This document shows positions 30,259 to 36,498 of a stretch of 36,498 nt of DNA, piece by piece. How positions within the stretch are numbered: the first letter of the stretch is position 1; the number at the start of each line of letters is the position of its first letter. The stretch comes from Streptomyces sp. WAC 04229 (GTDB lineage Bacteria > Actinomycetota > Actinomycetes > Streptomycetales > Streptomycetaceae), in contig NZ_QHJH01000066.1 of assembly GCF_003947455.1 (NCBI RefSeq), positions 1-36,498 of the forward strand, given 5' to 3'. Both the position numbers and the translations under genes were made by a program. Below the pieces are notes generated by a model. It was not told where the DNA came from and did not search any database. It saw nothing but the letters and a program-made list of their open reading frames with translations.

Positions 30259-31227
30259 ATGCGTGCACTTCTCGTGGTCAACCCGGCGGCAACCACCACG
30301 AGTGCGCGTACGCGCGACGTGCTGATCCACGCCCTCGCCAGCGAGATGAAGCTGGAGGCGGTCACCACCGAGTACCGCGGGCACGCGCGCGACCTCGGTC
30401 GGCACGCGGCGCAGAGTGACGACATCGAGCTGGTGGTGGCCCTCGGCGGCGACGGCACGGTGAACGAGGTCGTCAACGGTCTGCTGCACGCGGGCCCCGA
30501 TCCGGAGCATCTGCCCGGCCTCGCGGTGGTCCCCGGTGGTTCCACCAACGTCTTCGCCCGCGCGCTCGGGCTGCCCAACCACGCGGTGGAGGCCACCGGC
30601 GTGCTCTTGGACGCCCTGCGCGAGGGCCGGGAGCGGACCGTCGGGCTCGGCCTGGCCTCGGGGACGCCGGGGTCGGAGGACGAGGCGGTCCCGTCCCGGT
30701 GGTTCACCTTCAACGCCGGTCTGGGCTTCGACGCCGGGGTGGTCGGCCGCGTCGAGCAGCACCGTGAGCGCGGCAAGAAGTCGACACACGCCCTCTACGT
30801 CCGCCAGGTGATGCGCGCCCTCGTCGGCGAACCGCACCGCCGTAGCGGGACGATCACCCTGGAGCGGGCGGGCGAGGACCCGGTCACCGATCTCGTGCTG
30901 TCCATAGTCTCGAACACATGCCCCTGGACGTTTCTCGGCAATCGCCCGATCTACGCGTCACCCAAGGCCTCGTTCGACACCGCGCTCGACGTGTTCGGCC
31001 TCAGCCGCCTGTCGACGGCCGCTGTCGCCCGGTATGGCACCCAGTTGCTCACTTCGTCCCCCGAGCGCGGACCCCGGGGCCGGCACGCGGTCTCCCTGCA
31101 CGACTTGACCGACTTCACCTTGCATTCGAAGGTGCCGCTCCCCCTCCAGATGGACGGTGACCACCTGGGGCTGCGAACCAGCGTGGCGTTCACAGGCGTA
31201 CGCCGTGCACTGCGTGTGATTGTGTGA
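30259..31227 (+). CDS. Diacylglycerol kinase family lipid kinase
   Basis: A 322-residue DagK/YegS-type kinase. The N-terminal catalytic domain has LLVVNPAATT, LVVALGGDGTVNEVVNGL (GGDGT at residues 63-67) and VVPGGSTNVFARALGLP. The second domain has FTFNAGLGFDAGVVGRVE and ends with a beta-sandwich (LPLQMDGDHLG). It phosphorylates diacylglycerol or a related lipid such as a sphingoid base. The ATG at 30259 starts the invariant MRALLVVNPA. There is no Shine-Dalgarno. TAGGTA (30242-30247), 11 bases upstream, could be a -10, giving a nearly leaderless mRNA. Confidence 0.9.
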   Translation: MRALLVVNPAATTTSARTRDVLIHALASEMKLEAVTTEYRGHARDLGRHAAQSDDIELVVALGGDGTVNEVVNGLLHAGPDPEHLPGLAVVPGGSTNVFARALGLPNHAVEATGVLLDALREGRERTVGLGLASGTPGSEDEAVPSRWFTFNAGLGFDAGVVGRVEQHRERGKKSTHALYVRQVMRALVGEPHRRSGTITLERAGEDPVTDLVLSIVSNTCPWTFLGNRPIYASPKASFDTALDVFGLSRLSTAAVARYGTQLLTSSPERGPRGRHAVSLHDLTDFTLHSKVPLPLQMDGDHLGLRTSVAFTGVRRALRVIV

Positions 31228-31546
31228 GCAGAAGGGGCGAAAGTCCTTTCACTCGAACGTTTAGACCAGGGTCCACCCCATGGAAGTACGGCTGTGACCT
31301 AGTCGACACCGAAGAATCAAAAAAAACTTTCCGGAAGGGGTTGTATCCGCCGCCGAGGTTTGCGAGTCTCTTCTTGGCGATCGGGACGGCCCGCAAGACC
31401 GGCCTCCACAGATCACCGGAACCCCTCTTCAAACCACAGGACCACGCCAGGGAACCTGGCTGTCGGCCCTTCCCTTGTTGAGGGATTCGTGAAAGCGTTC
31501 ACATTCACAAGCAACCCGCATGTCATACCAAGGAGAGGTAGCAGCC
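31228..31546 (+). other. wblE upstream region
   Basis: About 320 bases without a gene. It has an unusually A-rich stretch (31317-31327) and a CRP-like site near the gene. TTGTAT (31341-31346) could be a -35, but no fitting -10 was found. The region should hold the wblE promoter(s) and a long leader. Confidence 0.55.
31488..31503 (+). promoter_or_regulatory. Candidate CRP site upstream of wblE
   Basis: CGTGA-AAGCGT-TCACA matches the CRP consensus TGTGA-N6-TCACA at nine of ten positions, and 31489-31503 matches the mycobacterial form GTGNNANNNNNCACA completely. The site ends 43 bases before the wblE ATG. M. tuberculosis whiB1, the likely ortholog, is CRP-controlled. Confidence 0.6.
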
Positions 31547-31804
31547 ATGGACTGGCGTCACCGCGCCGTTTGCCGCGAGGAAGACCCCGAGCTCTTCTTC
31601 CCCATCGGCAACACCGGTCCCGCGCTGCTGCAGATCGAGGAAGCCAAGGCCGTCTGCCGTCGCTGCCCTGTCATGGAGCAGTGCCTGCAGTGGGCGCTCG
31701 AGTCCGGTCAGGACTCCGGCGTCTGGGGTGGTCTCAGCGAGGACGAGCGCCGCGCGATGAAGCGCCGTGCCGCCCGCAACCGGGCCCGTCAGGCCTCCGC
31801 CTGA
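31547..31804 (+). CDS. wblE: WhiB-family iron-sulfur protein WblE
   Basis: An 85-residue WhiB-like protein. Four cysteines (Cys9, Cys37, Cys40, Cys46) bind a [4Fe-4S] cluster in the C..C-x2-C-x5-C pattern. The turn SGVWGGLSEDERR and the basic C-terminal tail (KRRAARNRARQ) follow, the latter contacting DNA. Length and sequence match WblE, the ortholog of M. tuberculosis WhiB1, which works with the principal sigma factor. GGAGAGG precedes the ATG at 31547. The adjacent convergent kinase resembles PdtaS, which in mycobacteria also neighbours whiB1. Confidence 0.96.
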   Translation: MDWRHRAVCREEDPELFFPIGNTGPALLQIEEAKAVCRRCPVMEQCLQWALESGQDSGVWGGLSEDERRAMKRRAARNRARQASA

Positions 31805-31906
31805 CACAGCCACCCTGGCTGAGCTTGGCGGCGCGTACAGCGAGTACGCATCCCCCGCTCCCGAGCCGCAGCGCGCAGTACCCCCGATGCGATCGCACGA
31901 GCACTG

Positions 31907-31937
31907 GCCTCGGACCTTCACCGGTCCGGGGCTTTTT
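31907..31937. terminator. Rho-independent terminator, wblE / kinase
   Basis: A ten-pair stem (31907-31916 with 31923-31932, one T-G pair) with a six-base loop is followed directly by TTTTT (31933-31937). This is the clearest classical terminator in the window, placed after wblE and before the convergent kinase stop. Confidence 0.92.
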
Positions 31938-31999
31938 GCTGTCCGAGGCCTCCCGAAGACTTTCCGGAGGGCCGCCCGAGGACCCGGCGGCCCCGTGCG

Positions 32000-33475
32000 C
32001 TACTTCGCCGCGGGCACGGGAATGTCCAGAATGACCTGAGTGCCGCGCTCCGGGGCCGGGACCATGTCGAAGGTGCCGCCCAGTTCGCCCTCCACCAGGG
32101 TGCGGACGATCTGCAGTCCGAGGTTGCCCGAGCGGTGCGGGTCGAAGTCGGCGGGCAGACCCACGCCGTCGTCCTGGACGGTGACCCGGAGCCGGGCCTC
32201 CTTCGGCGTGCCGCCGCGGACCGCGGAGACCTCGACCGTCCCGGTGTCACCCTCCCGGAAGCCGTGTTCGAGGGCGTTCTGCAACACCTCGGTCAGCACC
32301 ATCGAGAGCGGGGTCGCGACCTCGGCGTCGAGGATGCCGAAACGGCCCGTGCGCCGGCCGGTCACCTTGCCCGGCGAGATCTCCGCCACCATCGCCAGCA
32401 CCCGGTCGGCGATCTCGTCGAACTCCACCCGCTCGTCCAGGTTCTGGGACAGCGTCTCGTGCACGATCGCGATCGAGCCGACGCGGCGCACGGCCTCCTC
32501 CAGCGCCTCGCGGCCCCGGTCGGACTCGATGCGCCGGGCCTGCAGGCGCAGCAGGGCGGCCACCGTCTGGAGGTTGTTCTTCACCCGGTGGTGGATCTCC
32601 CGGATGGTGGCGTCCTTCGTGATCAACTCACGTTCGCGGCGGCGCAGTTCCGTGACGTCGCGCAGCAGGACGAGTGAACCGATGCGTGTTCCTTTGGGCT
32701 TGAGCGGGATGGCCCGGAACTGGATCACCCCGTCGTGTGCCTCGATCTCGAACTCGCGGGGCGCCCAGCCGCTGGCCACCTTGGCCAGTGCTTCGTCCAC
32801 CGGCCCGCGGGACGGGGCGAGTTCGGCGGTGGTCCGGCCCAGGTGGCAGCCGACCAGGTCGGCGGCGAGTCCCATGCGGTGGTAGGCCGACAGCGCGTTC
32901 GGGGAGGCGTACTGGACGATGCCGTCCGCGTCGAGCCGGATCAGGCCGTCGCCGACACGGGGCGAGGCGTCCATGTCGACCTGCTGGTTCTCGAACGGGA
33001 AGGCGCCGGCCGCGATCATCTGTGCGAGGTCCGAGGCGCTCTGCAGGTACGTCAGTTCCAGGCGGCTCGGGGTGCGCACGGTGAGCAGGTTGGTGTTGCG
33101 GGCGATGACGCCCAGAACGCGCCCCTGGCGTCGTACCGGGATGGACTCGACCCGGACCGGGACCTCCTCGCGCCACTCCGGGTCGCCCTCGCGCACGATC
33201 CGGCCCTCGTCCAGGGCAGCGTCCAGCATGGGGCGCCGGCCGCGCGGGACGAGGTGGCCGACCATGTCGTCCTGGTAGGAGGTGGGGCCGGTGTTGGGCC
33301 GCATCTGGGCGACGGAGACGTACCGGGTGCCGTCCAGGGTGGGGACCCACAGGACCAGGTCGGCGAAGGAGAGGTCGGAGAGGAGCTGCCACTCCGAGAC
33401 CAGCAGGTGGAGCCACTCGAGGTCGGAGTCGTCGAGCGCGGTGTGCTGGCGTACGAGTTCGTTCATGGAGGGCAC
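32000..33475 (-). CDS. pdtaS: Sensor histidine kinase, PdtaS-like
   Basis: A 491-residue cytoplasmic kinase without membrane segments. The N-terminal GAF-like domain covers about residues 15-160, a PAS domain about 170-280 (GLIRLDADGIVQYASPNALSAYHR). The HisKA_2 segment IREIHHRVKNNLQTVAALLR carries the phospho-acceptor at His295 or His296. A HATPase with N-box EVLQNALEHGF and DDGVGLPADF closes it. This is the layout of mycobacterial PdtaS, whose partner PdtaR is an RNA-binding antitermination regulator; no such gene is in the window. The GTG at 33475 lies seven bases after TACGCT (a -10), so the message may be leaderless; an ATG nine bases on (33466) lacks a Shine-Dalgarno. Confidence 0.92.
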   Translation of the reverse strand: MPSMNELVRQHTALDDSDLEWLHLLVSEWQLLSDLSFADLVLWVPTLDGTRYVSVAQMRPNTGPTSYQDDMVGHLVPRGRRPMLDAALDEGRIVREGDPEWREEVPVRVESIPVRRQGRVLGVIARNTNLLTVRTPSRLELTYLQSASDLAQMIAAGAFPFENQQVDMDASPRVGDGLIRLDADGIVQYASPNALSAYHRMGLAADLVGCHLGRTTAELAPSRGPVDEALAKVASGWAPREFEIEAHDGVIQFRAIPLKPKGTRIGSLVLLRDVTELRRRERELITKDATIREIHHRVKNNLQTVAALLRLQARRIESDRGREALEEAVRRVGSIAIVHETLSQNLDERVEFDEIADRVLAMVAEISPGKVTGRRTGRFGILDAEVATPLSMVLTEVLQNALEHGFREGDTGTVEVSAVRGGTPKEARLRVTVQDDGVGLPADFDPHRSGNLGLQIVRTLVEGELGGTFDMVPAPERGTQVILDIPVPAAK

Positions 33476-33829
33476 GGGGCTGAGCGTACCTGGCGGTACA
33501 CCCGCGGGCCGCGGCGCCTGGGAGGGACCCTCAACCCTCCCGGCACCGCAGCCCGGAGCAACATCGGCCGTGGGGTGTGCGGTCCCGGTCGGCCGAAGGA
33601 TGAGGAGCCGGGGCAGTCAGGGCAGAGAGCTCCGGTTCCTCGGTCCGCCCTCCTGTGCGGGGAAGGCGGAAGCCTGACGATCACTTCGCGTGAGTGGCAC
33701 GGTCAGCGTCTCGTCACCATTCTGGACTAGACCACTAAGCGTGTCCATGCGGTGGACCGTGTTTGTTCTTGCGCGATCCGCCTGCTTTCCAGGCGTCCGC
33801 GCACCCGTCAGCAGCCTAACCCTGTTGGC
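33476..33829. other. Gene-free stretch with DasR-like site
   Basis: About 350 bases between the kinase start and the TetR stop. No coding frame has good bias. It contains the kinase promoter (TACGCT, 33488-33483) and, at 33721-33736, a DasR-like palindrome. Confidence 0.55.
33721..33736. promoter_or_regulatory. Orphan DasR-responsive element
   Basis: TCTGGACTAGACCACT matches the dre consensus ACTGGTCTAGACCACT at 14 of 16 positions. It lies about 245 bases upstream of the kinase and is not next to a sugar gene. Confidence 0.55.
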
Positions 33830-34519
33830 TCACCCGCGGGGCCAGACCGCCAGGGCAATTTCCACCAGCGCCTCCAGTTCCGTCCGGCTCGCGCCGTCGC
33901 GCGCCTGTTGGGACATGCCCTGGATCATCGCGCCGGCGTGCCGGGCCAGGGCGGCGGCGTCGGTGCCCGGCGGCAGTACGCCCGCGGCCACGTCGGCCTG
34001 GATCCGGCTCTCGATCGCGGCGATGTTGGCGTTGCGCCGGACCCGCAGCGACTCCTCCACCTCGGGGGTCGAGCAGTTGGCGGCGGCGTGGACGACGAGG
34101 CAGCCGTGCGGACGGCCGGGGGCCGTGTACTCGTCGGCGGCCTCGCGCAGCATCCTCTCTATCCCCGCACGGGCGGTCGGCTCCTCGGCGAGTGCGCGGT
34201 CGCCGAAGGAGCCGTACCGCACGCCGTACTCCCGGACGACCTCCTCGAAGAGCGAGCGCTTGTCGCCGAAGGCCCTGTAGAGGCTCGGGGCCCCGATGTC
34301 CATGACCCGCGTGAGGTCGGAGACGGAGGTGGCCTCGTAGCCGCGCTCCCAGAAGGTCATGAGGGCCGCCTCCAAGGCCGTCGCGCGGTCGAAGGAGCGA
34401 GGGCGTCCGCGGCCCCGGCCGGTCGCGGCCCGTGCCGGCACCCCGGACCGCACGCCCTTCCCGCCCCGCCCCTCGCCATGCCCGTCACCGCTCGCGCCGT
34501 CGCGCTCCCTGCTCACCAT
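33830..34519 (-). CDS. TetR/AcrR family repressor
   Basis: A 229-residue regulator. After a Gly/Arg-rich N-terminal extension of about 40 residues, the TetR HTH spans about residues 45-90 (RSFDRATALEAALMTFWERGYEATSVSDLTRVMDIGAPSLYRAFGDKRSLFEEV). The ligand domain contains RPHGCLVVHAAANCS and MIQGMSQQARDGASR. The ATG at 34519 was chosen; TAAAAT (34532-34527) lies seven bases before it and the mRNA is probably leaderless. It is divergent from an SDR gene, and two TAGCG palindromes in the gap are its likely operators, so it should repress both genes. Confidence 0.9.
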   Translation of the reverse strand: MVSRERDGASGDGHGEGRGGKGVRSGVPARAATGRGRGRPRSFDRATALEAALMTFWERGYEATSVSDLTRVMDIGAPSLYRAFGDKRSLFEEVVREYGVRYGSFGDRALAEEPTARAGIERMLREAADEYTAPGRPHGCLVVHAAANCSTPEVEESLRVRRNANIAAIESRIQADVAAGVLPPGTDAAALARHAGAMIQGMSQQARDGASRTELEALVEIALAVWPRG

Positions 34520-34532
34520 GGAGTGGATTTTA

Positions 34533-34592
34533 TAGCGAGCACTAGAGAAATGTCGCCGGACTGCTGTACGGTTATTTTTGTAGCGACCGCTA
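34533..34592. promoter_or_regulatory. Two TetR operators in the TetR/SDR gap
   Basis: TAGCGACCGCTA (34581-34592) is a perfect palindrome of the form TAGCG-NN-CGCTA. TAGCGAGCACTA (34533-34544) is the same with one mismatch and overlaps the -10 of the TetR gene. Their starts are 48 bases apart. Confidence 0.75.
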
Positions 34593-34616
34593 TTCAAATG
34601 CGAAGGGGGCGCCGCC

Positions 34617-35369
34617 ATGGGCGCGCTTACGGGCAGGACGGCTCTCGTCACGGGAGCGAGCAGGGGCATCGGACGCGGGATCGCCGAGCGGCTGGGGCGT
34701 GACGGCGCCCGCGTCGCGGTGCACTACGGGAGGAACGAGGGGGCGGCGAAGGACACGGCGGCCGCAATCGAGGCGGCGGGCGGCTCGGCGTTCACGATCG
34801 GGGCCGACCTGCGCTCCCCCGGGGCCGCCGAGGCGCTGTGGGAGGAGTTCGACCGGCACGCGGACGGACTGGACATCCTGGTGAACAACGCGGGGATCGG
34901 CAGCACGCATCCGATCGCCGAGATAGACGAGGAGGAGTACGACGCCGTCTTCGCGGTCAATGTGAAGGCGCCGTTCTTCCTGCTCAAGCACGGCCTGGGG
35001 CGACTGCGCGACGGAGGCAGGGTCATCAACGTCTCCTCGGGACTGGCCCGCACCGCGGTGATGCCGGACAACGTGGCCTATGCGATGACGAAGGGCGCGC
35101 TGGACGTGCTCTCGCGCGACCTCTCCAAGGTGCTGGGAGCCCGAGGCATCACGGTGAACTCGGTGGCCCCCGGCATCATCGACACGGACAACACGGCCGA
35201 GTTGCTGCACGGCAGCGCGGAGGGCTGGGACCGGGCGGCGGCTCTCTCCGCGCTGGGCGGGGTGGGGACGCCGTCGGAGGTGGCCGACGTGGTGGCGTTC
35301 CTCGCCTCACGCGAGGGCCGGTGGGTCACCGGAAGCTGGGTCGACGCGACGGGAGGCTCCCTGACGTGA
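34617..35369 (+). CDS. Short-chain dehydrogenase/reductase
   Basis: A 250-residue classical SDR. The cofactor site is TGASRGIG at about residues 12-19, with NNAG (DILVNNAGIGS). The catalytic residues are Ser in INVSSGLAR, Tyr and Lys in VAYAMTKGAL (Y-x3-K). The C-terminus ends VTGSWVDATGGSL. The Tyr-x-x-Gly-Arg-Asn segment after strand 2 (VAVHYGRNE) favours NADPH. AAGGGGG lies before the ATG. It is divergent from and probably controlled by the TetR gene. It may detoxify an aldehyde or quinone; the substrate is unknown. Confidence 0.92.
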   Translation: MGALTGRTALVTGASRGIGRGIAERLGRDGARVAVHYGRNEGAAKDTAAAIEAAGGSAFTIGADLRSPGAAEALWEEFDRHADGLDILVNNAGIGSTHPIAEIDEEEYDAVFAVNVKAPFFLLKHGLGRLRDGGRVINVSSGLARTAVMPDNVAYAMTKGALDVLSRDLSKVLGARGITVNSVAPGIIDTDNTAELLHGSAEGWDRAAALSALGGVGTPSEVADVVAFLASREGRWVTGSWVDATGGSLT

Positions 35370-35418
35370 CACCCCGTCCGCCTGGCCGATTCGGCGCGCC
35401 CGTGGGGCCCTGCTCTGT

Positions 35419-35437
35419 TAGATTGGTCTAAACCACA
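35419..35437 (+). promoter_or_regulatory. nagB promoter region with DasR site (dre)
   Basis: ATTGGTCTAAACCACA (35422-35437) contains TGGTCTAAACCA, one base off the dre core TGGTCTAGACCA. It overlaps TAGATT (35419-35424), a possible -10. DasR represses N-acetylglucosamine genes including nagB in S. coelicolor, so this is a well-placed operator. Confidence 0.85.
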
Positions 35438-35488
35438 TAGCCAGTCCCGGGCCCCGGGTGAGTCCTCTCTTCGAAACGGCAGGCCAGC

Positions 35489-36274
35489 GTGGAAGTTGTC
35501 ATCGTTCCCGATGCCAAGGCGGGCGGCGAACTCATAGCCGAGGCCATGGCGCAGCTGCTCCGACGCAAGCCCGACGCCCTGCTCGGGGTGGCCACCGGTT
35601 CCACGCCGCTGCCCGTGTACGAGGCACTGGCGGCCAAGGTGCGCTCGGGTGCCGTGGACACCACGCGAGCGCGGATCGCCCAGCTCGACGAGTACGTGGG
35701 CCTGCCGGCAGAGCACCCGGAGTCGTACCGCTCGGTGCTGCGGCGCGAGGTGCTCGAACCGCTCGGGATCGGCATGGACGCGTTCACGGGCCCCGACGGC
35801 ACGGCCGCGGACATACAGGCGGCGTGCCAGGAGTACGACCGGGCGCTGAGCGGCGCCGGCGGGGTCGACCTCCAGCTGCTGGGCATCGGCACCGACGGAC
35901 ACATCGGCTTCAACGAACCGTGCTCCTCGCTGGCCTCCCGGACCAGGATCAAGACGCTCACCGAGCAGACCCGCGTCGACAACGCGCGCTTCTTCGACGG
36001 TGACATCGAGCAGGTGCCACACCACGTGATCACACAGGGCATCGGCACCATCCTGGAGGCGCGGCACGTGGTGCTGCTCGCCACCGGTGAGGGCAAGGCC
36101 GACGCGGTCGCCGCGAGCGTCGAGGGCCCGGTCGCGGCCGTGTGCCCGGCCTCCGCGCTGCAGCTGCACCCGCACGCCACGGTCGTCGTCGACGAGGCCG
36201 CCGCTTCCAAGCTGAAGCTCGCCGACTACTTCCGGCACACCTACGCCCACAAGCCGGACTGGCAGGGCATCTGA
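35489..36274 (+). CDS. nagB: Glucosamine-6-phosphate deaminase
   Basis: A 261-residue enzyme that converts glucosamine-6-phosphate to fructose-6-phosphate and ammonia, feeding chitin and cell-wall sugar into glycolysis. The active site has Asp67 (AQLDEYVGL), Asp136 and His138 (GIGTDGHIGFNEP) and Glu143, matching E. coli Asp72, Asp141, His143 and Glu148. GATGSTP binds the phosphate near residue 35. The GTG at 35489 starts the usual MEVVIVPDAKAGGELIA. A DasR site lies 52 bases upstream. The C-terminal helix ends ADYFRHTYAHKPDWQGI. Confidence 0.97.
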   Translation: MEVVIVPDAKAGGELIAEAMAQLLRRKPDALLGVATGSTPLPVYEALAAKVRSGAVDTTRARIAQLDEYVGLPAEHPESYRSVLRREVLEPLGIGMDAFTGPDGTAADIQAACQEYDRALSGAGGVDLQLLGIGTDGHIGFNEPCSSLASRTRIKTLTEQTRVDNARFFDGDIEQVPHHVITQGIGTILEARHVVLLATGEGKADAVAASVEGPVAAVCPASALQLHPHATVVVDEAAASKLKLADYFRHTYAHKPDWQGI

Positions 36275-36328
36275 CCGGTCCGGTCGCACCCCGGCCACCA
36301 CACCGCGCAGCGGCCCGAGGGGCGCACG

Positions 36329-36365
36329 AAGGGCGCCGGCACCCCGCACGGGGGCCGGCGCCCTT
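36329..36365 (+). terminator. nagB terminator
   Basis: AAGGGCGCCGGC (36329-36340) pairs perfectly with GCCGGCGCCCTT (36354-36365); the loop can add a CCCC/GGGG extension. It lies about 55 bases after the nagB stop. Confidence 0.88.
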
Positions 36366-36438
36366 GTCGTACCGCCGACGCCGCGTTCCCGGCCGGCCGG
36401 AGGCCGACCGGGCTGCTACCGGGGTGCGCCGGGTGGGA

Positions 36439-36498
36439 TCACGGGGGTGACAGGGTGTCGAGGCGGGCGGCGAGGCCGGGGTGGGCGGCGGCCAGGTG
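36439..36498 (-). CDS. C-terminal end of an unidentified minus-strand gene
   Basis: The minus-strand frame from the right edge reads HLAAAHPGLAARLDTLSPP and stops at 36441-36439. Third positions are nearly all C or G, as in coding DNA here. Only 19 residues are visible; by position it may be a sugar-related gene downstream of nagB, but the family cannot be told. Confidence 0.45.
   Translation of the reverse strand, partial: HLAAAHPGLAARLDTLSPP

Noticed and set aside
31325..31370. Possible SigR promoter (GGAAG ... GTT) before wblE
   Set aside because: Spacer is 20 bases rather than the 18 expected for SigR, and the -35 is not GGAAT.
33463..33684. A 73-codon minus-strand frame upstream of the kinase
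   Set aside because: Arg/Pro-rich translation typical of non-coding GC-rich DNA; it overlaps the kinase start.

Overview
The window is a high-GC actinobacterial chromosome segment, almost certainly Streptomyces. Codon third positions are nearly all G or C, GTG starts are common, and many leaders are very short. Diagnostic genes are sodN/sodX, ushX-sigH, wblE next to a PdtaS-type kinase, nagB with a DasR site, and a family 2B encapsulin. From memory, the order malic enzyme / amino-acid ABC transporter / methyltransferase / CGNR protein / sodX / sodN, and later ushX-sigH / dagK / wblE / kinase / nagB, resembles the S. coelicolor core around SCO5236-SCO5261. I could not align it here.

Layout. 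1-4000 (minus strand) is a predicted NTP-dependent conflict system: a Trypco1-type protein, a trypsin-like protease with a VMAP-type C-terminus, a MoxR-type AAA+ ATPase, and the start of a SAV_2336-N-type protein. 4113-4298 is a small DUF6104 protein. 4595-6602 is a DUF4097 protein coupled to a PadR regulator. 6660-7441 is a small HTH gene coupled to a Clp-N protein behind a leaderless promoter with two inverted repeats. 7498-9863 holds an MDR oxidoreductase and a malic enzyme. 10505-13203 is a polar amino-acid ABC transporter operon. 13270-15669 holds a methyltransferase, a CGNR zinc-finger protein, and the divergent Ni-SOD maturation protease and Ni-SOD.

15820-19870 looks accessory: a LuxR regulator, a divergent FAD/NAD(P)-binding protein, and two gene remnants (an MFS transporter and an Lrp/AsnC regulator) joined back to back with both 5' ends lost. 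19896-21177 has a DHFR-fold reductase and a GNAT acetyltransferase. 21346-24090 is a two-gene encapsulin nanocompartment operon: shell protein first, then a polyprenyl diphosphate synthase with a disordered N-terminus typical of family 2B cargo. This is the most notable system in the window. 24424-27893 holds an amidase, a PLP-dependent deaminase/desulfhydrase, a Na+/H+ antiporter and a UBP zinc-finger protein.

28144-29651 is the anti-sigma factor UshX and the stress sigma factor SigH, with a structured leader and overlapping frames. A small membrane protein, a diacylglycerol kinase-family protein, WblE and a PdtaS-like kinase follow. 33830-35369 is a TetR/SDR divergent pair with palindromic operators. 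35489-36274 is nagB, and the right edge clips the 3' end of a minus-strand gene.

Start sites were chosen from Shine-Dalgarno match, frame and family N-termini. All domain and orthology calls were made by eye from the translation, with no database search.
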